Shown here: positions 47,983-60,295 of the stretch, in pieces
Position numbering within the stretch: position 1 is the stretch's first letter
Layout of the letters: each line of letters opens with the position of its first letter
Position numbers and translations under genes: made by a program
Notes under the pieces: generated by a model
The model's input: the letters and a program-made list of their open reading frames with translations, nothing else
Database searches by the model: none
Told to the model about the DNA's origin: nothing
Origin: Chalara sp. BL73
Taxonomy: Eukaryota > Ascomycota > Leotiomycetes > Helotiales
DNA length: 64,000 nt
Direction of reading: 5' to 3'
Assembly: GCA_918026815.1 (NCBI GenBank)
Contig: CAKJVC010000171.1
Span: 372,001 to 436,000 of the forward strand

Positions 47983-49506
47983 ATGGCGACTGCTATTCCA
48001 AAAGAGGACCCAAAGCCGGACGGGGCTGCCTTTGACAATTTCTTCGAGAGTATTGGTAAAAAGACAGAGAACCTTACAGTGAAAGATGAACCCACAGACG
48101 GTGCTGCGACGAAACTAAACGATGAAGAAGATCAGAGAGTAGTCGATGAGATAGAGAGCTTGTGTATGAACTGTCATGAAAATGTACAGTCGCACCTCCA
48201 AAATTTGCGTTATTTATGCTGACGACTGTGGCAGGGCATTACTCGATTATTACTCACCAGAATACCTTTTTTCCGCGAAATCATACTCATGTCATTTTCC
48301 TGTCCGCACTGCAACTTCAAGAACTCAGAGATTCAGTCCGCTGGAGAGATTAAACAAAAGGGTGCAAAATTCGAACTACGCCTCACAACGCTGGCGGACT
48401 TCGCGCGCCAAGTTGTCAAATCTGATTCGTGCATGGTCAAGTTTATAGAGTTGGATATAGAAGTACCACCGGGACGTGGACAGTTGACAAATGTGGAGGG
48501 GATCTTGAGCATGATCCTTGAAGATCTCGAGTTGAAACAACCAGAGCGTAAAGAACAGATTCCAGAAGTATGGGCGAAGATTGACGAGATTATTACCAAA
48601 GGACGCAAAATGCTTGCAGGAGGGAGCTTTCCATTCAGAGTATCTCTCGATGATCCATCTGGGAATTCTTGGATAGAGCCAGACCAGAAAGATGGTGTCG
48701 GTAAATGGTCCAAAGTAGAATACTCACGGACGCCGGAGCAGAATGAAGCGCTGGGTCTTGGGGATGGTGGTGAGGAGGCAGGTCAAGAAGGAATCCAACC
48801 AACAAGTACGGATCTGGAGAGTGACGATATTATTCCTAATGAAGTCTACTCGTTCCCGGCGCATTGCCCTGGGTGTACTCGCAACTGTGTCACGCATATG
48901 AAGATGGTTGAGATCCCTCACTTCAAGCAAGTCGTGATTATGAGCACTGTTTGCGAACACTGCGGTTACCGCTCCAACGAAGTCAAGACTGGGGGCGAGG
49001 TCCCAGAGAAGGGCAAGAAAATCATTCTCAAAGTTGAGAGCGCAACGGATCTCGCTCGAGATATCTTGAAGTCAGAGTCTTGTGCTCTTGAGTGTCCGGA
49101 ACTGAATCTTTCAGTCACTCCAGGTACTCTAGGAGGGAGGTTTACAACTGTAGAAGGATTGTTGACACAAGTCCGAGATGATTTGCATCAACAGATCTTT
49201 GATACCGGAGACGATGCTGCGGGTGACTCTCTATCTTCAGAAGCTAAGGACAACTGGAAATCGTTCTTTGATGGAATAGGGGAGGCGATCAGTGGGGAGA
49301 AAAAGTTTACTGTCATTTTGACAGACCCTCTTGCAAGCAGCTATGTACAGAATCTCTGCTCACCCGATGATGATCCGCAGATCTCTACGGAAGATTATGA
49401 GCGGACGGCAGAGGAGGAGGACGATCTCGGATTGACCGACATGAAGACTGAAGACTATGCAGATAAGTCTTCGGGGCAAGAGGTTTTAGATGAGCCGAAG
49501 ACGTAA
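47983..49506 (+). CDS. ZPR1: Zinc finger protein Zpr1
   Basis: Exons 47983-48183 and 48235-49506 (51-nt intron, phase 0) give 490 aa. It has the two-module layout of Zpr1: C4 zinc finger 1 (CMNCHEN then CPHCNFKNSE, about 62-97) followed by alpha/beta domain A, and zinc finger 2 (CPGCTRNC then CEHCGYRSNEVK, about 278-315) followed by domain B. GITRLLLTRIPFFREIILMS spans the exon junction and is strongly conserved. By family it binds and helps fold translation elongation factor eEF1A and shuttles to the nucleus on growth signals. The C-terminus is acidic. Confidence 0.95.
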
Positions 49507-51578
49507 ATGAATCACATGTTGTCCACAAAATTTGAGTTGCTGCATCTTGTATTCGTTATATTCCTGGAGAGCAACTATACATGAAGGTACTTTTCGTGTT
49601 AGGATATATCAGGATATGGCGTCAAAAATATCAGGATTTCCTTTGTCTAACTTAAGGCATTGTAATAATGTAAGTCTTTTGCCTTTCTAGCACAAAATAC
49701 AGAAGATCAGTAAGGACCCGAGCTTTGTTCACCTTTTGCTGCCTTGAAATGCCGATTGTCTCAAGTTCACTTCCACCTTACCCTTCTATTTCTTCTATCA
49801 TTCCGCCGTATAACAGGCACTACGCGTATCCCAGGGTAAAACGGCGTAATATACAATTTACATTACACACCCCTTGAGATAGCTCAGACCCTCCACAACC
49901 TTCCATACCAAAAGCGAGCTCCAAGTTATAGGAAGATTCCGGTTTTATAGATATATGAGATATTAGTCTTACTATCAACTAATAGCGTGGCATATAAAAC
50001 CGAAAAACGGCCCAGTGATATGTCGACAAGAAAATGGTCCAAGGAAAGCTCTGTACGCCTATTTAAGTGAAGAGAGAGCAATCACTAGGTAAAAAGTCTG
50101 ACCTGCCATGAAGCGAACTAAATTTTGTCAAAGGCATCATCATTTCTAGGACTACTAGCAGTATACCTGCTATATAGACATCGTTGAGTGGTACAGGCTC
50201 GTTGGCAAAACGCTGGAGACCTGAGACTATGCGATAAATCCACAAAGAGAATCGGGGGCTATCTCTTTCATGCTACTCACCGCAAAATGAGAGGGTATTC
50301 CTCAATCAACCTATAAAACCTGCCCTTGCAGACATCAAATTCATTTGATGTAAACTGAAGCTTGAAAGTCTATTCTATTCCAATACTTACGCAAGGTCTC
50401 GGATAAAAAAAATCAGGCTTGTTGACAAGCTAACGTCCGACTGGTCCATCATTTGTATCGAACCAGCACACAGGCCCAACTCAGAAGCCCTCCCGCACTT
50501 AAAATGCGAGTTTCTTTGGTATCAGTGCTCTCACGACTGCCATCAAAGTTTGCTGAGTTCTAGGTGAAGAGAAAGATATTACCAGCTTGAGGCGGCCAGG
50601 CTGTGCATATGTTGAGATCTTCTATCTCAAGATAGGATGGCCGAGCACATCGTAGTCTTGGTAGGCAACTACTATTGCGAAGCGTTGCTGTCTACTGAAA
50701 GAATGTGATCGTGTTCAACCATGACCCGACACGCTCATATTAGGAAACCTATATACAACTGAGCTCTCAGGTTTCTTCCAGTGCATATATTGTGTTTCTT
50801 GGCGGTTATAGCGCGCTGTGCTCAGGCGTGAAACTTCCAGCTTTGAAAATATGCACCGACTCAAACTCCAATTCCTACTATTGCATCCTCGTTGTTGTTC
50901 TAATCGTATTGCTTCGTGGCTGGATTCAGCACTAAATGAGAGAGCTTCCTCACTGACCATCTTAGATCCTAGAGCGACCAATCGGTTCAGATATTTCGGA
51001 AAATGAATGAACTGAGCGTGAGATCCAGGGCACAGAGAGGAGATTAGGAACTATGTACGTGCAATGCACAACATTGATCTTGCCACAATGCATGAGGTAT
51101 GCAATCTACAGACTTGGCATGAGATATTTAAAACGGTTCTAGATTCGCCTTCGTACGAAATGATGCACATAACTTGGAGTACATTTTTGATTAATCGAAT
51201 GCATCCTATACTTTTCAACATCTGGCCAGTGACATTTATTGTGTAGAACTCCTAAAGATGGCAGTTTTGACACTAATGAAGAGTATGGACCCAAACCTGT
51301 ACTCTCCAGCCTTTCATAGCACTATGCATTGATAGCGTAATATGTACTCAATGAGAGCAGGTGATGATGATGGCTGTTTGAGGATGCTGCCGTTCCCGGT
51401 TCCTTAACAAAGTGACTCTGGGCAACCTTAGGTCGCCTTTGCAACCTCAGTATTCGTTTCGTTGTAGACTTCGTCTCTAGATTGCAGTATTGATCTAACC
51501 CAGTGGTCTTTCCTTGGCGAGAAATCTTTCCATGGCGACTTCATGGTCTTACTTCGTGTATGGAAAATACCTGCAGTC
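49507..51578. other. Two-kilobase stretch without an intact gene
   Basis: Between zpr1 and the Rpr2/Snm1-type gene. No intact frame was found. Minus-strand fragments near 50063-50330 resemble parts of fungal transcription factors (listed separately). RNase P or MRP RNA was considered because of the neighbouring protein gene, but I could not find convincing conserved elements. Confidence 0.4.
50063..50330 (-). pseudogene. Possible fungal transcription-factor relic
   Basis: Tentative. One minus-strand fragment reads GRFYRLIEEYPLILR directly before a GTGAGT donor-like site; below it another reads GLQRFANEPVPLNDVYIAGI followed by LLVVLEMMM. Such runs (a 'sections due in the list, then LLLAMYE' helix) are typical of the C-terminal region of Zn(II)2Cys6 regulators. 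The two fragments do not join in one frame by any splice site I tried, and no zinc cluster is nearby. It could be chance. Confidence 0.2.
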
Positions 51579-52166
51579 TCAGCTTTTCTTCATAAAGTCC
51601 ATCAAATCAAGTCCGAATCCAGATTGACGAGCTTCAAAAGCTTTCTTGTTTGCGAGTAGAGCCTCGAGACCGCCAAGCTTTCTAGCCTTCGCCCTCTTCT
51701 TGCTACTGGAGTTTGCTGGCGTGGCAGATGGAGTCTGTTCAGGTTTTGTAGGGGGTTGTGTAGCTTGTGTCGAGGATTTGACTGGACCTAGCGCAGAATA
51801 TGATGGCCGGGCTCGCTTCCGTGCCTCAGCTGGCTGTACATTTATACGAGTTATTTTGTTGCAAGAATCGCATTCGTATACTATCTCTTTTGCCTTACTA
51901 CGTGAGGGTTGGTGAGTCGCTGCGGCTCGCTGCACTGCTCGTTGAGACTCGATCTTGGCGGTAGAATTCCATCCATTGATCAGAATAGCGCCGCATGCCC
52001 CACAGGACGTCCATCTTTGGGAATCTGAACGCTCAATGCCTGAATCAAACATCAGAGAATTGCTTCTTGACATTAAGTGCTTAGATGTCGCCGGAGCAGT
52101 GATTACGAGGAGATGTGCAGAGTCATGTAGATATCGAAAGCGCGCCGATAGCCCCTGAGGTTCCAT
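51579..52166 (-). CDS. RNase P/MRP Rpr2/Snm1-type zinc-ribbon protein
   Basis: Single exon, 195 aa. Four metal-ligand cysteines, Cys55, Cys58, Cys99 and Cys102, sit in RWTSCGACGAILINGW and YECDSCNKITRI, the arrangement of the Rpr2/Rpp21/Snm1 family. A helix (HDSAHLLVITAP) lies before the ribbon, as in that family. The C-terminal 80 residues are Lys/Pro/Ser-rich and end in a Leu-rich helix. By family it binds the RNA of RNase P (tRNA 5' processing) or RNase MRP (rRNA processing); which one cannot be settled here, although the extended C-terminus is more Snm1-like. Divergent from DBR1 with 329 nt between start codons. Confidence 0.8.
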   Translation of the reverse strand: MEPQGLSARFRYLHDSAHLLVITAPATSKHLMSRSNSLMFDSGIERSDSQRWTSCGACGAILINGWNSTAKIESQRAVQRAAATHQPSRSKAKEIVYECDSCNKITRINVQPAEARKRARPSYSALGPVKSSTQATQPPTKPEQTPSATPANSSSKKRAKARKLGGLEALLANKKAFEARQSGFGLDLMDFMKKS

Positions 52167-52495
52167 GCTGCAACGAGAGAGACTTTTAGAAGTAGTGGTT
52201 CAATATGCCTTTGATGAATATAAAGTGAGGGCACGAAATGCGTGCAAGGCTGACCTTAGTTGATCTGCCACTAAATCTAAAATTTAGGCTGCCAAGACCC
52301 AATATGCAGCTCTGATCTTCGTAGCCTTATTGGGAGATTCGCAAATATACCAGTCAACACGATTTTTCTCCTACACATGCAAATCGTACGACAGATACCA
52401 ACATCTCTCTGGAATATGCAGCCTGAAGTTGAGACCTGACGTGTCCTTAGACGAACCTCTTATTCATACTAAAGGCTCAAAATCGGAAGCTCATC
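52167..52495. promoter_or_regulatory. Divergent promoter region
   Basis: 329 nt between the start codons of the Rpr2/Snm1-type gene (minus) and DBR1 (plus), short enough to act as one bidirectional promoter for two RNA-processing genes. Confidence 0.55.
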
Positions 52496-54235
52496 ATGGA
52501 CTCAATAACATCGACAAGTTCAGGCTTAAGAGTTGCAGTCGAAGGGTGTGTAAGTGCTTGAATGCTATAGTGTGCAGTTGTTTTACTAACGCGCATAAAG
52601 GGCCATGGCACGCTGGATGCAATATATGCATCAGTCAAAACGGCAAGTGAAGCCCGCCGATGGGACCAGGTTGATCTCCTCATTATTGGTGGTGACTTTC
52701 AGGCAGTCCGCAATGCTTCTGATCTCACAATCATGTCCTGCCCTGTCAAGTATCGTGCGATTGGTGACTTCCACCATTACTATAGCGGCATGAAAAAAGC
52801 GCCATATCTCACTATTTTTGTGGGAGGAAACCACGAAGCCAGCAGCCATCTCTGGGAACTATACTATGGAGGGTGGGTTGCACCAAATATCTATTATATG
52901 GGCGCTGCAAATGTTGTACGAGTTGGCGGAGTACGAATTGCTGGAATTTCTGGTATCTGGAAAGGCTACAACTACAATAAACATCACTACGAGCGCTTGC
53001 CTTACAGTGCAGATGATATCAAATCCATCTATCATGTCCGGGAAATTGATACTAGGAAATTACTCCAATTAAGGACACAAGTGGACATCGGGATTAGTCA
53101 TGATTGGCCTCGAGCAATTGAGAAGAATGGCAATCAGAAAGCCTTGTTTAGGGTGAAACCGGACTTTGAGCAGGAATCAAGAGACGGGACATTGGGAAGT
53201 GTTGCTGCAGAATACCTTATGGACCGCCTCCGACCCCCATATTGGTTTGCAGCCCATATGCACTGCAAATTTTCTGCAACCAAGATATATGACGAAGAGT
53301 CAAAACCAGAGGATCTGAAAGCTGCTGCTAGTCTAACCATAAATAATCCCAAGACCGACTTCCAGGAAGCAGTTGTCGTGCACAATGATGACGAAATCGA
53401 CCTTGAGATGAACGATGATGATGATGATGATGAATCCCCTGTGGAGGCAGAAACAAACGACGGTACTTCTCCCAACTCAGCGAATGTGCCTAAGCAGGCT
53501 ACAAATATACAAGAAACTATACTAGAGACTTCGGCAGTACCTTTAGAAATCCGTAATCTCCTGCCTGCTGCATTTTCTCGGCCTAAGCCGCAGCAGCGAA
53601 TGCAGCCAGGTCAACCACCACCTTCAGGGATTGCCAACAAAACGGTGCGGTTCCTTGCTCTAGACAAATGCTTGCCTGGCCGTAAGTTCTTGCAGCTTCT
53701 CGAAGTTCAAGCCCATACTTCAAATCTAGAAAAGCCCTTGGACGAATCAATTGCTAGATCAAAACCAAAATTTGAATACGATCCTGAGTGGCTGGCCATC
53801 ACTCGCGTCTTTGCGCCTTACCTTGTCCTCGGAGATAGAAGTGCTCAGCCGATCGAAGACCTAGGAGAAGAGCGCTATCGGTCCTTGATCGATAACGAGC
53901 GACTATGGATTGATGAAAATATAGTCAATGCCGGCAAGTTGAAAATCCCAGAGAACTTTGAACTCACGGCACCACCCTATCAAGCAGGAACTCCAGAAAT
54001 TATAAATGAAGGACCAAAGGAATATGACAATCCGCAGACGCAACAATTCTGTGACCTGATGGGAATAAACAATAATTTTGCTGCCACTGAGGAGGAGAGG
54101 GCGGCGAGATTCAAAAATGGACCTGTGCCAAGTGAAAATCGAGGATTCAATAGTCGAAGCAATGGGCGAGGTCGGGGGAGAGGTGGCGGGAGAGGTGGTC
54201 ATGGAAGAGGTGGGAGACGTGGACGTGGAAGATGA
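52496..54235 (+). CDS. DBR1: Lariat debranching enzyme
   Basis: Exons 52496-52549 and 52601-54235 (51-nt intron) give 563 aa. Metallophosphoesterase motifs are in order: GCGHG across the junction (18-21), GGDFQAVRN (Asp50), GGNHEAS (Asn95, His96), SHDWP and AHMHCKF. A poly-Asp tract follows the catalytic part. The C-terminal DBR1 domain includes FLALDKCLPGRKFLQLLEV and YDPEWLAITR. The last about 30 residues are an RGG/GRG tail. By family it hydrolyses the 2'-5' bond of excised intron lariats in the nucleus. The upstream ATG choice is fixed by the conserved N-terminus. Confidence 0.95.
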
Positions 54236-55751
54236 GGGGCAGATAGGTTGGTAATTTGGCTGTGGCTATATTGCTTTTGCAAAAAGATGCTCAGCGAGAA
54301 AAATTGCATCAGTATAGAGGTCAAGTGAGTGAAGAGCTTTACTAACGCTCACAAGTAGGTACTTGTAAGTAAGGATCATCTCGATGATCATAATGCTATG
54401 CAAGAAAAAGCCTAGAGAGTCTTTTGAGGACTTGGAGGATCATTATAGTCTACATGACGAGATCAATTTGGCACCAGATTTACCATCCAACGCTTGGCCT
54501 ACGGATCTGCGGTATCTGCTTGAGAGTGGTCTGTAAATTGTAACAAGTCTAATATTTGGACAGAGAAGAGGAAGATTGATAGCCGATTACAGCCGTCGAT
54601 TATAGTACATTCCGTGTCACATTGGTAAGCAGGTCGTACAAAATAAGGCCTGCAAACACCGAAACTTCTAAACCTGTAATAAATGATGTATGGGAAAGCG
54701 ACAAGTGCTATAGAAAAAAGGCTTATGGGACGCTGTAGAAACCCCACAGGATGCTGTAAAAGATGATCACCAGTGTATAGATTTTCATGCAAGTCATCAC
54801 GAGCATAAGCGCTACATAAAACTTTCATATATAAACCATAAGCGCACTTGTAGAACTAGGTAAGTTAATGCTCCTTGACCGCTCATATCACATAATTCCT
54901 CGTCAATCGTTCCTCATTTTGCCTCTACCTTACTCAGTTCATTTCCTGGAGGCCGTTCCTCATTTCGTTTGCACTGAAGTAATGCGTATTGACCGACTTT
55001 GTCAGCCATCATCTGACTGGAACCCGTCCCTGAACAAGGGATCATTAGCACCCAAACGGGAAATTTGCGTACCTGGTGATCAGTGATCAGTGATGGTGGA
55101 CGTTCGGATTTTCAGGGACTTCCCCACGCCCTGTATCGTGAGACTCATTTGCTCCAAATTTAGGGGGATCTCTCTCCCGCCCCCGCCCATGCTCGAGTGT
55201 CACACCCCCAAGCCTCCCGCAATCCAGGCCATCACTTCAGGGGTCAGTAACGTGGACAGTGAAGGCCTTAGCTAGTGGGCTGCCGAGGCGGGTAGTCCGG
55301 GCGGTGAATGGGGGGTGAAGTCGGCAGTACTAAACAGCTTTTCTTTTAAAAACGAAACCAGCTTCTCGTCCACTCATTTCTCCACGTCCACCAGTCTTTC
55401 GCTCGCGCGCTCTCAACCCGCCTTGCTTTGCCTCAAACGACAATCACCTCATCCTTGAAGCAGCATCCCCTCGCTCGCACTCTCCAACTACCAACTTGCT
55501 CGAACAACCAATTGCGCCTTTACCTTCTGAATGGCGGACTCGGGACAGATACTGTTTGATCAAAGAAATAGCATATCGTTTCTGCCCAAATAACTCTACA
55601 AGTCGAAGTTAGCGTAACTTCAAACCTCCGCCGTCTTTTCCTTAGTCAGTATTTCGATTCAGACTGAAATGCAGCGCCATGCTGCCGGTTCAGACTTAAC
55701 CTTGTGAGCAGGTGGATTGCCATTGTTGCAACACGGCCACAGATTACAAAC
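54236..55751. promoter_or_regulatory. Intergenic, 1.5 kb; promoter of GDE1-type gene
   Basis: DBR1 3' region followed by a long leader for the next plus-strand gene. A short tandem repeat (TGATCAG twice, then TGATGGT) lies at 55077-55097. Downstream of 55370 the sequence becomes pyrimidine-rich, typical of a fungal 5' UTR. A small frame at 55534 was not taken as a gene. Confidence 0.45.
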
Positions 55752-58700
55752 ATGAAATTCGGAAGGAAGTGGGTGATGATGACATTCAGCAGACAATCAT
55801 TTATAGATGGAAATCTGCTGACATTCGCACAGTCTGCCTCGAAACCAGGTGCCGGAGTGGTCGGCTTCATATATCAATTACAAAGGTTTGAAGAAGCTGA
55901 TAAAGGCCGCGTCTGCTATTGTTAAAAGCGGACAGCATCCCGACCTTGCTGGTGAGTCCGAAACGTTCCACAGCTCAACTACTACAGGCTGATTGGTATC
56001 CAGAGTTCTTCTTCTCCTTAGATCGCAATTTGGAAGATGTGGACGACTTCTATAACAAGAAATTCGCAGATGCTTCCCGGCGCCTAGAGCTACTGCAGAA
56101 ACGCTATGGCACGTCAAAGGATTCGTTAAATTCATTGGATCCCAATGATTTGGAGGAATTGATGGGAGCACTACTGGAGCTGAGGGGCCAATTTAGAAAG
56201 GCACAATATTTTGGAGAGGTGAACCGCAAAGGCTTCCTCAAGATCACGAAGAAATTGGATAAAAAGGTTTCCAACAACATATGTGCACAACAACGATATA
56301 TGGCCCTGAAGGTGGATCCGAAGCCTTTCGCAACGAACCAGGCTCTGACCACAGCAACGAATACAGTCAACGACTGGCTGTCAGATTTAGGTGATCGAAA
56401 GCTCAAGGATGATTCTAGCTCGGAGAGCTCTGCTCCTTCGATTAAACACGTCTCTAAAAAGTCGATTTTGGACCTACCTGATGCTCTACTGGATACTGTA
56501 GACCAAGCCATACGTAATGACGATGTGCCAACCTTGAAGGAGGCTCTCCTCGGAGCACACGTGGGCCCCGAGTATCCAGCCATGCAGAAGCTGCTGGTAA
56601 ATTTATTACAACGTTCAATTTCTAGCAAGTCGACGCAATGCATTGGCCATTTATTGACAACAATCAAATCACTAGATGAGCCTGACGACATTAATCAGCG
56701 TAATTGTGTACATCGCCTGGTCATTGCAATTGGACGTGCAAAATCAACCAGCAGTGAGCATAGTCAAGCAGCTGCGGTACCTTTGGTGGAGCATGGGAAC
56801 ATGCAATACATTACCCCAGCTACTACCCCTCCGTTTGGGCCCCCGCAAAGCACCCTCACAGAATCGACATTACTCAGTCTGACTGACGAGCACGTAAAGG
56901 TTTTGGCGTTTGTTCTAGGTAAACTAGAGCCTCGTCATCGCGCCGCACTTAAGACCAAAGATGCCTTTGGGCGATTACCACTACATTATGCCGCTCAGTT
57001 TGGCTTCGTAGTGGTGTGCGAGCTGGTCATACGGTATATGCAAGAATGGGATCAATTCAATGTTGAGCACGGAATTGATGCACCTGCATGGCAGGATAAT
57101 GAAGGCCTCGCTCCTTTGCATCTCAGCGTAATTGGTGGGCATGCGTTGACTACTAAAACACTACTGAAGGCGGAAAACTGGAGAGGTCTCAATGACAACA
57201 AAGCTGCTATGCGCAGAGACATTTCGAAATCAAGTGCTGTTCTCGCACTTGCAACGAGATCTAATTTCACCGTGATTGTTAAACTACTTGTTAATGCTGG
57301 CGTTGATGTCAATTGGCAAGATGCAACTGGTGAAACTGCTTTGCATGTTGCGGCAAGATTTGGGCATGAAGACTGCGCCAAAATATTGCTGTCTGGTACG
57401 GAACAGCAACAGGCAAATTTTGAGCTTACGGAAAACTCATTCGCATGGACGCCTCTTCACGTTGCTTGCGTGGATGGACATATTTCTGTTGTAGACTTGC
57501 TCATATCAGCCGGCGCTGAATTGAATAGGCCGGATGCGTCTGGCTGGACGGCTAGAGAACATGCTGCTCTTAGAGGACATATGAACATTGCTGAGAGGCT
57601 GGCTCAAGCCGCTCCGGAAATTTCAAAGCCAAGATCTGTTTCTCCTCTTAATACCCCAAAATCATCGCCGCCTAAGTCCTCCCTAGGAGCATTGTCTTCA
57701 ATGGAAGCTCTGCGATCAGGCCTGACCAATGGTGCTTTGCAGGCCCTCGAACCGGTGAAGCCTGTCAAGACATTCGGGCATCGATATCTCACAAATGAAA
57801 GCATGATCTTGGTTAGCTTGGGATCCATGGACATGAGGAAAAATATTCCGGCCGTGACGCTAGATCAAATACCTATTGCCAAAGCACACTCTACAAAGCT
57901 CGATACAGCACTCTCTGTCGTTGTGACAGCAAGTGATGGCCGGTCTGACCATGGCAAACCAATTATGCTGGGAGAGCCGACTACAATTGACCTGCCAGTC
58001 CAGGAAAATATCTCAACAGAACCAATTGTCTTCACTGCCCTTGACGCATCCAAAGTTCGACTCTTTTTCGATATCGTCCCCACGTACTCTGGCAACAAAG
58101 ATCGGAAGGTGGGTAGAGGTGTTGCGATTCTTTCGAGTATCAAGCAGAAAATCGGGTTGAAAAGAATGAGCCTCCAAGGTGATGTTAGTGTCCCGATCTT
58201 AGGAGATGATTTGGAAGTCCTTGGCAGTGTCAACTTCAACTTCCTGATTATCACACCCTTCGCACATCCAAATATGGGCATCACCACGAAGCACACCTAT
58301 TGGAAAGAGATGTCTTCGACAATGGTCATCGGCCACAGAGGATTGGGAAAGAATATGACATCAAATAAGTCCTTACAGCTGGGCGAGAATACTCTACAAT
58401 CGTTTATTGCTGCCGCGAATTTAGGCGCCAATTACGTCGAGTTTGATGTCCAGTTGACTAAAGATCTCGTGCCTGTCATTTATCACGACTTTCTAGTTAG
58501 CGAGACGGGAATTGATGCCCCTGTGCATACATTGACTTTGGAGCAATTTCTCCATGTCAATGACGCTGTTCCACGGCCATCTCGGCCTCCTTCTCCCGGC
58601 CAAGCTAGTTATGCGAAAGAACATCCAAACTTTCGTGTCGTAAGAGGTGAGGATCGTCAACGGTCCCTCTCCATGGGTGAAGGTCTCTATGATTTTGGCA

Positions 58701-59588
58701 TGGCGGAGCGAATGAAGCATACTCGAGACTTCAAAGAGAAAGGCTTCAAAGCTAATTCAAGAGGAAATTTCATCCAGGCGCCATTCACAACCTTGGAAGA
58801 GATGCTACTCAAACTCGACCAAGAAGTAGGGTTCAACATCGAAATGAAGTATCCGATGCTGCACGAATCTGAAGAACAAGACATGGATGCATATGCAGTT
58901 GAGTTGAATAGCTTTGTCGATACAGTTCTTACGAAAGTATACGACCTCGGCAAGAAGAGGAAGATTATATTCAGCAGCTTTAACCCTGATATCTGCCTAC
59001 TTCTGAGTTTCAAACAGCCAAGTATTCCTATTTTGTTCTTAACGGATGCGGGGACATGTCCGGTCGGCGACATTCGAGCGAGCAGTCTTCAGGAAGCCAT
59101 TCGCTTTGCCAGCCGCTGGAATCTTCTTGGTGTAGTAAGCGCTGCTGAACCTCTGTGCAATAGTCCTCGGCTTGTCAAAGTTGTCAAGGATAGTGGACTT
59201 GTGTGTGTGAGCTATGGGGTGCTCAATAATGACCCGGAGAAAGTTCAGGTTCGTACCCAATCTGCAGCATTTTCATTGATGCATTCTAACCATTTTCTAG
59301 CAACAAGTTGACGAGGGTATCGACGCGGTTATTGTTGACAGCGTTCTGAAGATTCGAAATGGTCTTACCAAGTCCTCAAAAGGTCGTGGAGCGTGGCTAA
59401 GCCCAAAGGATGCCACCTCCGATGCTGCTTCTGATTCCGGTTCTATTACAAGTATAATTGCCGTGCCAGAAGTAAAGACACTTGGAGATGCTGAAACGTC
59501 TGTGGTTACAAGCACGGTAATCGGCAGTCATGTAACTGAAAAGTTTACAGGCACCACAAATGGCACCACAGTAGCTGATGGAAACTAG
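55752..59588 (+). CDS. GDE1: Glycerophosphodiester phosphodiesterase with SPX and ankyrin domains
   Basis: Exons 55752-55768, 55833-55951, 56004-59248 and 59301-59588 give 1222 aa. The 17-nt first exon encodes MKFGR; splicing restores MKFGRNLPRNQVPEWSASYI, the SPX start. SPX covers about 1-150 (inositol-pyrophosphate sensing in the family), ankyrin repeats about 364-585 (e.g. GRLPLHYAAQFG, GETALHVAARFGHEDCAKIL), and the GDPD domain about 818-1130 with VIGHRGLGKN, GENTLQSF, YVEFDVQLTKD and VIYHDF; His in GHRG and in YHDF are the expected catalytic residues. It releases glycerol-3-phosphate from glycerophosphodiesters, linking lipid turnover to phosphate supply. The last intron has a GTTCGT donor. 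Confidence 0.95.
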
Positions 59589-60295
59589 CTAGGCTGTACC
59601 TGGTGGGAGTTTTAATTGACTGTAGGCCAAGTAATATGCGTCGGCTAGAGTAGAAACCACGAGCAAAAGTTATGAATGAGTATATAGCAACTAAAGCTGG
59701 GGGTTGCATCTTGCATGGTAGAGTCTGCATTTGAGAATACATTGCATGGATAGGTTCTGGGCTGTTCTCATCGATAGAGAGACGACTTAAGCAATGATAG
59801 ATATGCATTCTTAACTTACAGAGTGATACCATGTCTCATTCTTATCTCTGGCAAGACGAAAGCACCTCTAGATACTAAACATATGGCTCCTAGAATTTTG
59901 TATGTGAGGATTGTCATATTATTCCATACGGTGATGAGCTTACCATAATTTGTTAAAAACCAAACCAAACTAACTCTACTGAGCGTAACTAAACTAGCAT
60001 TTATCCCCAATCTAGTTTCTCCATTAACATGAATTAAACCCTTCTAGCCAAAGCATTACTTGCTAACCGGCAAAGAGTTTGTTCAGTCAGAACCCCTGCG
60101 TTTTGTGACATCGGCTATGCAGGTGGATCACGAAGCTACTTCAGAGCTTCATCACATCATCATCAAGCTAGGCAATTACAACACTCCACCTTTAGTCTTC
60201 TATTTAGAAGGAACATCCCTAAGTCTCCTAACCAAATGAAGGCGCAATATACGCAGGCCGTTTCTCAGATAACGGCCATCTTTTAAACACCCAAA
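59589..60295. promoter_or_regulatory. Intergenic, 0.7 kb
   Basis: 3' region of the GDE1-type gene and promoter of the MFS transporter gene, both plus-strand. No exon or repeat noted. Confidence 0.5.

Noticed and set aside
49507..51578. RNase P or MRP RNA gene
   Set aside because: I looked because of the neighbouring Rpr2/Snm1-type protein gene but found no convincing conserved core; a covariance-model search would decide.
56104..56691. 195-codon frame antisense to the SPX region
   Set aside because: No domain; overlaps a well-supported exon of the GDE1-type gene.
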